From Bryobacterales bacterium F-183 (GTDB lineage Bacteria > Acidobacteriota > Terriglobia > Bryobacterales > Bryobacteraceae), in NCBI GenBank assembly GCA_016865505.2, contig AP025252.1:1922001-1986000 (forward strand): a stretch of 64,000 nt of DNA, written 5' to 3'. Position 1 is the first letter of the stretch. The number at the start of each line of letters is the position of its first letter. The notes beneath the pieces are model-generated. The model ran no database searches and was not told the origin of the DNA. It saw nothing but the letters and a program-made list of their open reading frames with translations. Positions 27,926-37,092 of the stretch are shown piece after piece. A program made the translations under genes and the position numbers.

Positions 27926-27961
27926 TACCCAAAATGGGTATTCACGTACCCAAAATGGGTA
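27926..27961. repeat. Tandem palindromes TACCCAAAATGGGTA, two copies 21 bases apart
   Basis: Two identical 15-base elements (27926-27940 and 27947-27961) with TACCC/GGGTA arms lie on the same face of the helix (21-base period) in a 108-base AT-richer gap. They sit just beyond the ADOP stop codon and about 65-100 bases upstream of the small - strand frame. They look like paired operator sites; a weak terminator is the alternative. Confidence 0.5.
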
Positions 27962-27968
27962 CGATCGT

Positions 27969-30479
27969 CTATTCGTACCGCAATGCAAGTATTGGATCGA
28001 TGCGGGCGGCACGCCTTGCGGGAATCAAACCCGCCAGACTTGCGACTGCGATCAGGATGATCAAGGTCACGCCGCCGATCATCGGGTCGTCGGCCTGGAT
28101 ACCGTACAACTGCGATGAGACGTACTTGCCCAGCGCCATCGCCGCCGGTACGCCGATCACCAGCCCGATGCCGAGCAAGGTCAGGACCTCGCGCATCACC
28201 AGCCAAACGACGGAGCCGGGCCTTGCGCCGAGTGCCAGGCGGACACCCATTTCTTTGGTGCGCCGTGCGACCACAAAGGCCATCACGCCGTACAGCCCAA
28301 TGGCGGCGAGCAAGGTGGCCAGCAATCCAAACCCTGCCGACAGCAGCGCGATCAGCCGTTCGGTGAGCAGTGTCTGATCGAGTTGGGACTCCAAAGTCTT
28401 CAGATCATTCACAGGTACATTGGGGGCCAAGTTCTTCATGAGCGTCTGGATATTCTGGTACGCCGTGCCGGACCCGCTGGTCGTACGGACGTAAAACGCC
28501 GTGCTGGTCTTGCCCCAGGCGGGCACAAACACCTGGCGGCGGACGCCTTCGCGCGGACCCTCATACAGCGAATCCTCAACGACACCGACGATTTCGATGT
28601 TCAGCTTCTTATCGTCCGGCCCGCCCTGCCCGATGTGGCGGCCCAGCGCGCTTTGGTTTTTGAAGAAGTGTTCGGCAAACTTGCGATTGACGATAGCCAC
28701 TGTCCAGTCGCCGTCTTTTTGATCGGACGAACGGAAGTCGCGGCCTTCGAGCAGGCGCACGCCCATCGTGTCAAAGTATCCCGGCGAGACCGAGTTCATA
28801 AACGCCTGCATGTCCTCGCCGTCTTTGGCCTGATGTCCTTCCACGTGCATGCTGCTGTCCCACTCGTCGCCGGCAAGAAGCTGTACCGTCGCTGTGGCGG
28901 CGCCTTTGATATTTGGCATCGCCCGAAGCTGCGCGAGTAGCTCGGTGTACAGGTGCATGGTGCGCGGTGCGTCGTACCCGCTGAGGGCGGGCGACAACGT
29001 GAACGTCACCAGATTGTTCATTTCGCGGAAGCCGGTGTCGGCTCCCTTGAGGTTCTGCAGACTGCGGACAAACAAACCCGCTCCAAACAGCAGCAGGAAG
29101 CTGAGCGCCACCTGCGCCGCTACCAGGCCTTTGCGCAGGACAACCGAGCTGGAAGCAGACCCTGCAACCGCGCCGACCGTATCCTTGAGCGTGCTCCAAA
29201 GATCTGGGCGGCTGGCGCGGAGTGCGGGCACGAGTCCAAAGAGAATGCCCGTGAGCATCGTGATCACAAAGGTGAAGGCGAGGATGCGCAGGTCCGGTGT
29301 CGCGTCCAGCAGCAGCGGGTTGCCGTCGGTGGGGATCATGGCCAGAAGCGCGCGGGTCATGGCGACGGATAGGAAGATGCCGAGTATGCCGCCGAAGGCA
29401 GATAGCACGACGCTTTCAACCAACAACTGGCGGACAAGCTGACCGCGCGTTGCTCCGATAGAAAGCCGCACGGCAATCTCTTTTTGACGTGCAAACGCGC
29501 GGGCGATGAGGAGATTGGCGACGTTGGCGCAGGCGATCAACAGAACCAGGCCCACCATCCACATGAGCACCATGAGTGCGGTCGAAAAATCGTTGCGCAG
29601 CGGGGAATAACCGGTGGCTGCGGGCACTACGTGAAGCGTGCCCTGCAGGAAACGGTCGCGCATGAACTGGGTCCACTTGGAAGCGGCGGGCAGGGTGGTT
29701 TCGTAGTCGCGAATCTGGCGGAAGAGGCCTTGCATCGGGCCCGCGGCGGTGGCAGCAGTGTAGCCGGGCTTCAAGCGCGCGAAGACCTGCACCCAGCGGT
29801 TGCGGCGGTCCGACATCTGGATCCAGGTCCATTCGGGCACCATCGCGTCTTTCATCAGGATGGGGACGCGGATCTGGGTGGCGCGCGATGGATCGATGCC
29901 GGAAAAGCCCGCTGCGGATACGCCGACGATGGTCATCGGGTAGTTGTTGATGAGCATCTTCTTGCCGAGGATGTTGCGGTCGCCGGCAAAGCGGGTCTGC
30001 CAGTAGTCGTAGCCGAGCACCACCACCGGGTGGCCCATGTAGCTGCGGTCGTCTTCTTCGGAGCGAAAGACGCGGCCCAGTGCGGGCTTCACGCCGAGCA
30101 TCGAGAAATAATTGCCGGAGACCATTTCGGCGGAGACGCGTTCGGTCTGATTGTCGATGCTCACTGAGGTGTTGATCAAGCGGCGGCAGAGGACTTCAGA
30201 GAACGGCTCGGCACGCTTTTGGAAGTCCTGATAGATGGGATAGGAATGCATGCGGTCGCCCATGTTGCTGCCGTTGTGGGCACCTCGCTGATAGACCATC
30301 ACCAGCTCTTCCGGATTGCGAATGGGAAGCTGCCGCAGGATGAGTTGATCGATCAAGGTAAAGATCGCCGTGTTGGCGCCGATGCCAAGGGCCAACGACA
30401 GAATGGCAATGCTCGCAAAGAGCGGGCTGCGGCGGATGGCGCGGAAGGAAAACTTCAGGTCGGCGAGGATACCTTGCAT
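27969..30479 (-). CDS. ADOP-type ABC transporter permease (FtsX/MacB domains)
   Basis: This 836-residue permease has an N-terminal MacB periplasmic core domain after the first helix (SPLFASIAILSLALGIGANT), an FtsX helix bundle in the middle, a second MacB-type periplasmic domain and a C-terminal FtsX domain (ARRTKEMGVRLALGARPGSV, PARRAARIDPILALRYE). This duplicated layout without an adjacent ATPase is the acidobacterial duplicated orphan permease family (TIGR03434). It lacks the cytoplasmic PadR-linked prefix seen in the 33.5 kb copy. It is a close paralogue of the next gene upstream, about three quarters identical over the first 200 residues by eye. Substrate unknown. Confidence 0.88.
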   Translation of the reverse strand: MQGILADLKFSFRAIRRSPLFASIAILSLALGIGANTAIFTLIDQLILRQLPIRNPEELVMVYQRGAHNGSNMGDRMHSYPIYQDFQKRAEPFSEVLCRRLINTSVSIDNQTERVSAEMVSGNYFSMLGVKPALGRVFRSEEDDRSYMGHPVVVLGYDYWQTRFAGDRNILGKKMLINNYPMTIVGVSAAGFSGIDPSRATQIRVPILMKDAMVPEWTWIQMSDRRNRWVQVFARLKPGYTAATAAGPMQGLFRQIRDYETTLPAASKWTQFMRDRFLQGTLHVVPAATGYSPLRNDFSTALMVLMWMVGLVLLIACANVANLLIARAFARQKEIAVRLSIGATRGQLVRQLLVESVVLSAFGGILGIFLSVAMTRALLAMIPTDGNPLLLDATPDLRILAFTFVITMLTGILFGLVPALRASRPDLWSTLKDTVGAVAGSASSSVVLRKGLVAAQVALSFLLLFGAGLFVRSLQNLKGADTGFREMNNLVTFTLSPALSGYDAPRTMHLYTELLAQLRAMPNIKGAATATVQLLAGDEWDSSMHVEGHQAKDGEDMQAFMNSVSPGYFDTMGVRLLEGRDFRSSDQKDGDWTVAIVNRKFAEHFFKNQSALGRHIGQGGPDDKKLNIEIVGVVEDSLYEGPREGVRRQVFVPAWGKTSTAFYVRTTSGSGTAYQNIQTLMKNLAPNVPVNDLKTLESQLDQTLLTERLIALLSAGFGLLATLLAAIGLYGVMAFVVARRTKEMGVRLALGARPGSVVWLVMREVLTLLGIGLVIGVPAAMALGKYVSSQLYGIQADDPMIGGVTLIILIAVASLAGLIPARRAARIDPILALRYE

Positions 30480-30584
30480 GCCATCGAATACGAGTGAAGC
30501 GCCCTCCGGTTACCGAAAATCTTGCAAGGTTCTGCAGATTCCCGGAACCGGACGGCGAATATCCCGAACGTGGACAGTCGTCAC

Positions 30585-33086
30585 TTACTCGTAACGCAGG
30601 GCAAGGATGGGATCGATGCGCGAGGCGCGGCGCGCAGGTATGAGACCGGCGAGACTGGCCACGGCGATGAGGACGAGCATGGTGATGCCGGCCACCATCG
30701 GGTCGCCAGGCTGGATGCCGTACAACTGCGAGGCGATGTAACGGCCCAGGAGCGCGGCGCAGGGCAAGCCGATGGCAAGCCCGATCACAAGCAACAGCAG
30801 GACTTCCCTCATGACCAGCCAGATGACTTCGCCTTGCTTTGCTCCGAGCGCCATGCGTACGCCCATTTCTTTGGTGCGGCGCGTGACGACAAAGGCCATC
30901 ACGCCGTACAAGCCGATGGCTGCGAGCAACGTGGCCAGCAGGCCGAAGCCTGCCGAAAGCAGCGCGATGAGGCGCTCGGTCAGCAGGATTTCGTCAAATT
31001 GCGATTCGAGCGTCTTCAGTTCGTAAATGGGCAGGCGAGCGTCGAGACGCTTTACCGTTTCGCGAATCTGGCTGTAGACCTGCGCGGTATTGGTGGCAGC
31101 GCGCACGTAGACAGCGGCTGACGTCTTGCCGTAATGCGGGACGAAGACCTGCTTGTGTACGCCTTCGCGCGGACCTTCGTACATTGAGTCTTCCACCATG
31201 CCGACGATTTCGATGTCATAGCCGACGCCGGTTGGGCCGCCACGGCCGAGGTAGTGTCCGACGGGGCTCTTGCCGCCGAAGTAGTAGTCTGCAAACTTGC
31301 GATTGACGACGGCGACACGTGGCGTCTGCATCTGGTCTGAACTGCGGAAGTCGCGGCCTTCGACGAGGCGGATGCCCATGGTGTCGAAGTAGCCGGGGGT
31401 GAGCGAGTTCATGTACGCCTGCATGTCTTCGCCGTCTTTCGCCTGGTAGCCCTGGACGCGAATGCTGCTGTCCCATTCAAAGCCGTGCAGCAAGGGTACG
31501 CGGGCGACGGCGGCGTTGGTGACACCGGGGATCGCGCGGAGTTCTGTTACGAGTTGATTGAAGAACTGGGTGGAACGCGGGGCGTCGTAACCGGCAAGCG
31601 GCGGGGCGAGTTGGAAGGTGACCAGGTTGCCCATCTGCTGGAAGCCGGTATTCGATTCCTTGAGGTTCTGCAGGCTGCGTACGAAGAGGCCGGCGCCAAA
31701 TAGAAGCAAGAAGCTCAAGGCGACCTGTGCCGTAACCAGGCCTTTGCGAAGGACAAGCGAGCCTGTGGATCCGCTGGCGGCGCCCACTGTGTCCTTGAGT
31801 GTGCTCCAAAGATCGGGGCGGCTGGCGCGAAGCGCGGGTACGAGTCCGAAGAGGATGCCGGTGAAGAAGGTGACCGCGACGGTGAAGCCGAGGATGCGCG
31901 CGTCCGGCGTGGGTTGAATGAGTAGCGGCGTGCTGCCGGCGGGCATCAGAGCGAGAAGGCCGCGAGTGAGGATCACCGAAAGGATGATGCCGGCGACGCC
32001 ACCGATGATCGACAGGATCATGCTTTCGACGAGCAACTGGCGGACGAGTTGGCCCCGTGTGGCGCCGATGGACAGGCGTACAGCGATTTCTTTTTGTCTC
32101 GCGAAGGCGCGGGCGATGAGCAGATTGGCGACGTTGGCGCAGGCGATGAGCAGTACAAGCCCGACCATGATCATCAGCACGACGAGCGCCGTAGAAAAGC
32201 TGTTGCGCAGTTGCGAGTAACCCGTGGCGGCGCGCTCGACGTGCAGGGTGCCTTTGAGGAACTGTTCGCGCATGTAGGGGGTCCACTTGGCGGCCGCGGG
32301 GAGCGTGGATTCATACTCGCGAAGTTGACGGAAGAGGCCCAGCATTGGGGCGGCGGCGGATTGCACGGTGTAGCCCGGCTTGAGGCGGCCGAAGACCTGC
32401 ACCCAGCGGGAGCGGCGGTCCGAGAGGTTGACGCCAAAGTCCGGCATGACAGCGTCCTTCATCAGGATGGGTACGCGAAGGCTGGGCGAGAAGGCCGGGT
32501 CGAGACCGGAGAAGCCAGCGGCGGAAACGCCGACGATGGTCATGGGATAGTTGTTGACCTGGATCTTGCGGCCGACGATGTTGGGGTCCGCATTGAAACG
32601 CGTGACCCAGTAGTTGTAGCTCAGCACCACTGAGGGGTGACCCATGAAGGTACGGTCGTCTTCACTCGAGTTGAAGACGCGGCCCAGCGCGGGTTTGACG
32701 CCGAGCATGGTGAAGTAATTGCCCGACACAAGCTCCGCGTCGACGCGTTCGGTTTGGTTGTCGATGGAGATCGCTGTGTTGACGTCGCGGCGGCAGATGA
32801 CTTCGGAAAGCGGCTCGGCTTTGGTTTGGAAGTCCTGATACATCGGGTACGAGTGCATGCGCGCACCGCTGTTGTTGCCGTTGTGATCCCCACGTTGGAA
32901 AAGCATCACCAACTGGTCTGGATTCTGGACGGGGAGTGCGCGTAACAGGACCTGATCGAGCAGGGTGAAGATTGCGGTGTTGGCCCCAATGCCAAGGGCT
33001 AGGGAGAGGATCGCGATGCTCGCGAACAGGGGGCTGCGCCGGATCGCACGGAACGAGAAGCGCAAGTCCGCGAGGATGCCATTCAT
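30585..33086 (-). CDS. ADOP-type ABC transporter permease, paralogue of the 28 kb copy
   Basis: This 833-residue permease has the same architecture and near-identical signature segments as the previous entry (FSFRAIRRSPLFASIAILSL, PARRASRIDPILALRYE). The pair is a head-to-tail tandem duplication separated by 105 bases. I start at ATG 33086 (MNGILADLRFSF), which aligns with the paralogue's MQGILADLKFSF; the frame opens earlier, at 33278, but runs into the divergent PadR gene. It may be controlled by that PadR protein through the shared 120-base region. Confidence 0.88.
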   Translation of the reverse strand: MNGILADLRFSFRAIRRSPLFASIAILSLALGIGANTAIFTLLDQVLLRALPVQNPDQLVMLFQRGDHNGNNSGARMHSYPMYQDFQTKAEPLSEVICRRDVNTAISIDNQTERVDAELVSGNYFTMLGVKPALGRVFNSSEDDRTFMGHPSVVLSYNYWVTRFNADPNIVGRKIQVNNYPMTIVGVSAAGFSGLDPAFSPSLRVPILMKDAVMPDFGVNLSDRRSRWVQVFGRLKPGYTVQSAAAPMLGLFRQLREYESTLPAAAKWTPYMREQFLKGTLHVERAATGYSQLRNSFSTALVVLMIMVGLVLLIACANVANLLIARAFARQKEIAVRLSIGATRGQLVRQLLVESMILSIIGGVAGIILSVILTRGLLALMPAGSTPLLIQPTPDARILGFTVAVTFFTGILFGLVPALRASRPDLWSTLKDTVGAASGSTGSLVLRKGLVTAQVALSFLLLFGAGLFVRSLQNLKESNTGFQQMGNLVTFQLAPPLAGYDAPRSTQFFNQLVTELRAIPGVTNAAVARVPLLHGFEWDSSIRVQGYQAKDGEDMQAYMNSLTPGYFDTMGIRLVEGRDFRSSDQMQTPRVAVVNRKFADYYFGGKSPVGHYLGRGGPTGVGYDIEIVGMVEDSMYEGPREGVHKQVFVPHYGKTSAAVYVRAATNTAQVYSQIRETVKRLDARLPIYELKTLESQFDEILLTERLIALLSAGFGLLATLLAAIGLYGVMAFVVTRRTKEMGVRMALGAKQGEVIWLVMREVLLLLVIGLAIGLPCAALLGRYIASQLYGIQPGDPMVAGITMLVLIAVASLAGLIPARRASRIDPILALRYE

Positions 33087-33148
33087 ACACGCTAATACGG
33101 CAAAAGTGCCGCGCGGTTTCCCAGAAAATTTAAAAATCTTTCCTGTTG

Positions 33149-33195
33149 ACATCCCACAGGAACTTGCCGCAGGCTTGTGTATACATCCCACAGGA
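33149..33195. promoter_or_regulatory. Direct repeat ACATCCCACAGGA, putative PadR operator
   Basis: Two exact 13-base copies (33149-33161 and 33183-33195), 34 bases apart, lie between the divergent ADOP and PadR genes. The second copy includes the AGGA that probably serves as the padR ribosome-binding site, so a bound repressor would block its own expression. TTGACA at 33146-33151 overlaps the first copy, but no -10 hexamer lies at standard spacing. Confidence 0.5.
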
Positions 33196-33206
33196 GCAGT
33201 TGCAAA

Positions 33207-33530
33207 ATGGCCGAAATACTGCAAGGAACGCTGGATTTGATGGTGCTGAAGACGTTGAACGTGATGGGTCCCATGCACGGATATGGGATCGCGCGGCGGA
33301 TTGAACAGGTAACGGGAGATGCGTTGCTTGTGAACCAGGGAACGATTTATCTGTGCCTCATGCGGCTGATACAGAAGCGGTGGATCACGGCCGAGTGGGG
33401 CGTGTCGGATAACAATCGCAAGGCGAAGTTTTATTCGATTTCGAAAGAGGGCCGGAAGCAGTTGGCAATTGAGACCGCGAACTGGGAACGGATTGCCGAT
33501 GCCATGGGCAAGCTGTTGCGGATGGGATGA
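33207..33530 (+). CDS. PadR family transcriptional regulator
   Basis: This 107-residue winged-helix protein starts MAEILQGTLDLMVLKTL and shows the PadR core HGYGIARRIEQVTG, NQGTIYLCLMRLIQKRWI and KFYSISKEGRKQL, with a shortened C-terminal dimerisation helix as in acidobacterial PadR proteins linked to permeases. AGGAG precedes the ATG. Its stop overlaps the next permease start by 4 bases (ATGA), and it is divergent from another ADOP gene, so it probably controls both. Confidence 0.9.
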   Translation: MAEILQGTLDLMVLKTLNVMGPMHGYGIARRIEQVTGDALLVNQGTIYLCLMRLIQKRWITAEWGVSDNNRKAKFYSISKEGRKQLAIETANWERIADAMGKLLRMG

Positions 33531-36163
33531 ACAACATGCTTTGGGACAAGATTGCCGCGCACCTGCGCAAGCGGCGGATGGATGCCGACCTTGCGGACGA
33601 GATGGAGTTCCATCTTGCGTCTTTGGTGGAAGAGTATTTAGCCAAAGGCCTTTCGGAGGACGAGGCTGGACGCCAGGCGCGTCTGGCTTTGGGCAACGTT
33701 ACGCACCTGAATGAACAACATCGCGAAGTGAGAGGACTTCCCTTTATGGACATGCTGTTGCAGGACCTTCGATACGGCGTGCGTACGCTGTTGCGGGACC
33801 GCGGATTTACGATGTCAGCGATTCTGATTGCGGGCTTGGGCATTGCCGGCGCGGCTGCCGTGTTTAGTGTCGTGAATGCGGTGCTGTTGCGTCCGCTGCC
33901 TGTGCAGGATCCGGCGTCGCTGGTGTGGATTACCGGGGATGCGGATGCGAATGATTTGTCGGGCATCACGATGCCGGTGAATGTGTATCGCGACCTGCGT
34001 GCACAAGCGCAGACGCTCTCCGGCGCCGCGGCGTACTTTGCCTTCTATGGCGCGGGGGATTTGAAGTTGACTGGGGCGGGCGAGCCGGAGCGTTTGAGCG
34101 CCGTTCCGGTGTCGCAGACCTTTCTGCCGTTGCTGGGTGTGCAACCGATGATCGGGCGGAACTTCAGCGAGGAGGAGTGCCAGGAGAATCGGGATGTCGC
34201 GATTCTGAGTTCGCGTTTGTGGAAGCGGCGGTTTGCTTCAGACCCCAGTATTTACGGGCGCAAACTGGTGTTGAACGATCGTCCGGTGACGGTGATCGGC
34301 GTGCTGCCGGAGAGCTTTGACTTTTCGTCTGTGTTCGCTCCAGCGGCCAACATCGAGTTGCTGACACCGCTGCCCGTTACCGATGGGCTCAATCGTATGG
34401 GCAATACCGTACCGGTGATCGGACGGCTGAAGCCTGGAGCGACGGTGGCGCAGTTGGCGGCGGAGTTGAAGGTGCTGGCGCCGGAGATCGGAGCGCGGTG
34501 GGACCGCCCAGGGATGAAGCTGCGCGCGCAGACCTTATCGGAACACGTGAGCGGAAAGGTTCGCCCGGCGCTGTATGTGTTGATGTGTGCCGTGGCGGTG
34601 TTGATGTTGATCGTGTGCGCCAACTTGTCGAGCCTGCAACTGGCGAGATCGATTGCACGACGCAAGGAGATGGCGTTGCGGATTGCGCTGGGTGCGGGCC
34701 GCGGCAGGCTGGTACGGCAATTGTTGACCGAGAATCTGCTGCTGATGTCGGTGGCGGCGACGTTGGGGATCGTGCTGGCAGTTGTCGCGACGCGGGTGCT
34801 GGCCAATCTGGCGACGATTGTAATGGCGCGCCGCGATGCCATTGTGTTCGACTGGCAATCCCTGGTGTTTGCTGTCGTGCTCGCTGTGCTGACTGGTGTA
34901 GTTGCGGGGCTGTTCCCGGCGCTTCATGTGCCGGAGCGGGCGACGCATGATTCGTTGAAGGACGCGGGACGATCGTCGAGCGAAGGGCGTGAGAAGCGCT
35001 GGTTACGGTCGGCTTTGGTGGTGTCGGAGATTGCGTTTGCCTGTGTGTTGCTGGCAGGGGCGGGATTGCTGGCGCGGAGTTTCCTGCGAATACTGGATGT
35101 GCAGTTGGGGTTCCGGCCGGAGCGGGCGTACACGATCCGGATCGATCCGTCGCGCCGGTTTGAGAGTCTGCAGAAGCGTGCGGCGTACTTTGGCGAAGCG
35201 CTGCGTCTGGTTCGGGAAGCGCCGGGGATCGAGGCTGCGGGATTGACGGATGTAATCCCGCTGGGGTCGAACCGGTCCTGGTCCGTTGGGGCGAAAGATC
35301 GCGAGTATTCGAGGCAATCGCCACCGGAGGACGGTTTTGTGCGGGTGGTCACCGAGGGGTATGTGACGGCACTGGGATTGCGGATCGTCGAGGGTCGCGA
35401 TTTGCAGGAGAGCGATGGTCCGGATGCGAAGAAGGTGATCCTGCTGAATGAGACGCTGGCCAAGCGATTGTGGCCGGGGCGTAGCCCGGTGGGGCAGATG
35501 ACGAAGTATGCGGGCGGCGATCGCGAAGTGGTGGGTGTGGTGGCCGATGTACGGCATTTGGCGCTGGAGCAAACGTCGGGCAACGAGTTCTACATCCCGC
35601 TTCGGCAGACTGGCGACTATGTGTCGGCGATTCTGGTGGTGCGGTCGGCGTTGCCTGCGGCGAGCGTGGTGTCGTCGATTCGCGGGGCGTTGCGGAACCT
35701 GGATTCCAATCTGCCGGTGCAGGAGTTCCGGCCGGTGCAGTCCTATGTGGACGACTCGTTGTCGCCACGGCGGCTGACGGTGTATTTGCTGGTGGGGTTC
35801 TCGCTGTTTGCAGTGGCGCTGGCGTCGCTGGGGATTTACGCCGTTGTGTCGAACTCAGTGGAGCGGCGGACGCAGGAGATTGGGGTTCGCATGGCGCTGG
35901 GAGCGTCGGGCGCGGATGTCCGGCGGGAGGTGCTGTGGGGCACGCTGAAACTGGCGGGATTGGGGGTCGCGATTGGGGTGGTGGCGTCGATGGTGCTGTC
36001 GCGGGGGTTGAGTTCGATGCTGTACGGCGTGGCGCCGGGGGATCCCGTGACGTTTGCGGGGATGGTGGGAGTGATCGCGGCGGTGGCGACGGTGGCGGGC
36101 TATGTGCCAGCGTTGCGGGCTTCGAGGGTGGATCCGATGGAGGCGCTGCGGCAGTCGGCATAA
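33527..36163 (+). CDS. ADOP-type ABC transporter permease with N-terminal prefix domain
   Basis: This 878-residue permease begins with a cytoplasmic prefix of about 70 residues (LRKRRMDADLADEMEFHLAS...LALGNVTHLNEQHREVRG) found on permeases encoded next to PadR regulators. MacB-like periplasmic and FtsX domains follow (MSAILIAGLGIAGAAAVFSV; ERRTQEIGVRMALGASGADV; PALRASRVDPMEAL). It is translationally coupled to PadR. It is clearly more distant from the 28 kb and 30.6 kb copies than they are from each other. No ATPase gene lies nearby. Confidence 0.88.
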   Translation: MNNMLWDKIAAHLRKRRMDADLADEMEFHLASLVEEYLAKGLSEDEAGRQARLALGNVTHLNEQHREVRGLPFMDMLLQDLRYGVRTLLRDRGFTMSAILIAGLGIAGAAAVFSVVNAVLLRPLPVQDPASLVWITGDADANDLSGITMPVNVYRDLRAQAQTLSGAAAYFAFYGAGDLKLTGAGEPERLSAVPVSQTFLPLLGVQPMIGRNFSEEECQENRDVAILSSRLWKRRFASDPSIYGRKLVLNDRPVTVIGVLPESFDFSSVFAPAANIELLTPLPVTDGLNRMGNTVPVIGRLKPGATVAQLAAELKVLAPEIGARWDRPGMKLRAQTLSEHVSGKVRPALYVLMCAVAVLMLIVCANLSSLQLARSIARRKEMALRIALGAGRGRLVRQLLTENLLLMSVAATLGIVLAVVATRVLANLATIVMARRDAIVFDWQSLVFAVVLAVLTGVVAGLFPALHVPERATHDSLKDAGRSSSEGREKRWLRSALVVSEIAFACVLLAGAGLLARSFLRILDVQLGFRPERAYTIRIDPSRRFESLQKRAAYFGEALRLVREAPGIEAAGLTDVIPLGSNRSWSVGAKDREYSRQSPPEDGFVRVVTEGYVTALGLRIVEGRDLQESDGPDAKKVILLNETLAKRLWPGRSPVGQMTKYAGGDREVVGVVADVRHLALEQTSGNEFYIPLRQTGDYVSAILVVRSALPAASVVSSIRGALRNLDSNLPVQEFRPVQSYVDDSLSPRRLTVYLLVGFSLFAVALASLGIYAVVSNSVERRTQEIGVRMALGASGADVRREVLWGTLKLAGLGVAIGVVASMVLSRGLSSMLYGVAPGDPVTFAGMVGVIAAVATVAGYVPALRASRVDPMEALRQSA

Positions 36164-36164
36164 A

Positions 36165-36193
36165 TCAGGGACAGTCTTGTGGACTGTCCCTGA
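36165..36193. terminator. Inverted repeat between convergent genes (bidirectional terminator or REP)
   Basis: The arms TCAGGGACAGTC (36165-36176) and GACTGTCCCTGA (36182-36193) are perfectly complementary around a 5-base loop. It begins 2 bases after the permease stop and lies 15 bases from the convergent PEP-CTERM gene stop. No T-run follows. It is the only convergent junction in the window with appreciable spacer, which supports a termination role. Confidence 0.5.
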
Positions 36194-36208
36194 GAGGTTA
36201 CGGAATGA

Positions 36209-36889
36209 CTACTGTTTGCGGCGCAGGGAGCGCGCGGCTAGCAGTACGCCGGAGAGGGCGAAGGGCGCCCAGACCGAGGGTTCGGGAACGCTAGCCGCAG
36301 GAGTGTAAATGTACTCCAATTGCAATTTGCCGGACCAGGTCGCGTCGATGTTCGCCGAGCGGGTTAGACCGGGAGCTGAAATCGGGAGGCCCACGGGTGC
36401 AGTACGCCCTGCGGTGAGAGTGAGCGTGGCAGTGACGGCGTCGAGGCCGATATAGCCGCCAAACGTGCCAATGTTGGTGGTACCGGTGACCGCGTTCGAA
36501 AGGGTCGGCGAGGCGGTGCAGGACGTGTTAGCGCTGCAACTTGCCGTGATGCCATACCCGAAGACGGGAAGCAGCGGGGCCGCTCCCACCAACGTTGCGA
36601 GTCCGGTAGTGGATCCCAAACTGGTCGAGTTCACTTGGCCGGAGTTACGTGAGCCGGTTACGGTTAGGTTGCGAGTAGTCACCGAGTCCAAAAGTGTGTA
36701 CTGGACGCTGGTGAGAGTGCCCCAAGCCGGGTTGAACTGGGTGAAGCTGATGCCCTGGGATTTGAATGTTGGGAAAACGTTGAGGTTTGTGGAGTCGGTG
36801 ATCGTCAGGTTGAAGAATTGAGTCTGGACGATGACGTCCGCGCGGACCGCTGAGACGGCCAGCAATGCTAGAGCGAAACTAAGTTTCAA
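36209..36889 (-). CDS. PEP-CTERM protein, choice-of-anchor E-like
   Basis: This 226-residue exported protein has a signal peptide (MKLSFALALLAVSAVRAD), a beta-rich body with FTQFNPAWGTLTSVQYTLLDS (resembling the choice-of-anchor E domain) and a C-terminal VPEPSVWAPFALSGVLLAARSLRRK sorting signal. Exosortase processing is expected; the enzyme is not encoded here. The start is TTG at 36889, supported by GGAGG 7 bases upstream. The two central cysteines (ASCSANTSCTA) could form a disulfide. Confidence 0.8.
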   Translation of the reverse strand: MKLSFALALLAVSAVRADVIVQTQFFNLTITDSTNLNVFPTFKSQGISFTQFNPAWGTLTSVQYTLLDSVTTRNLTVTGSRNSGQVNSTSLGSTTGLATLVGAAPLLPVFGYGITASCSANTSCTASPTLSNAVTGTTNIGTFGGYIGLDAVTATLTLTAGRTAPVGLPISAPGLTRSANIDATWSGKLQLEYIYTPAASVPEPSVWAPFALSGVLLAARSLRRKQ

Positions 36890-36928
36890 TGATTGGCCTC
36901 CGGGAATGTCCGCGAATCAAAGCGCATT

Positions 36929-36944
36929 GTTTCAATGGTGAAAC
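36929..36944. promoter_or_regulatory. Inverted repeat GTTTCA-N4-TGAAAC upstream of PEP-CTERM gene
   Basis: A perfect 6-base inverted repeat lies 40 bases ahead of the PEP-CTERM start in the 203-base gap 36890-37092. It is a possible operator. The rest of this gap shows no convincing gene. Confidence 0.3.
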
Positions 36945-37092
36945 GACGGTAAGTTCGCGTGACTTGAGGTGAGCATACCATGGGGATCTCAGCCTTCCTA
37001 TAGGTTTTTTGCGCATTCTTGTTGTTCCGGAGTGGAACATTGGTACGTGCGTGATGCGCGGAAAGTACCTGTGTCTTTGGTGCGGTTTCGTC

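Noticed and set aside
27860-30600. DnaA-box cluster near the GC-skew change
   Set aside because: I looked for TTATCCACA-like words and found only scattered sites with two or more mismatches, so no origin is annotated as a feature.
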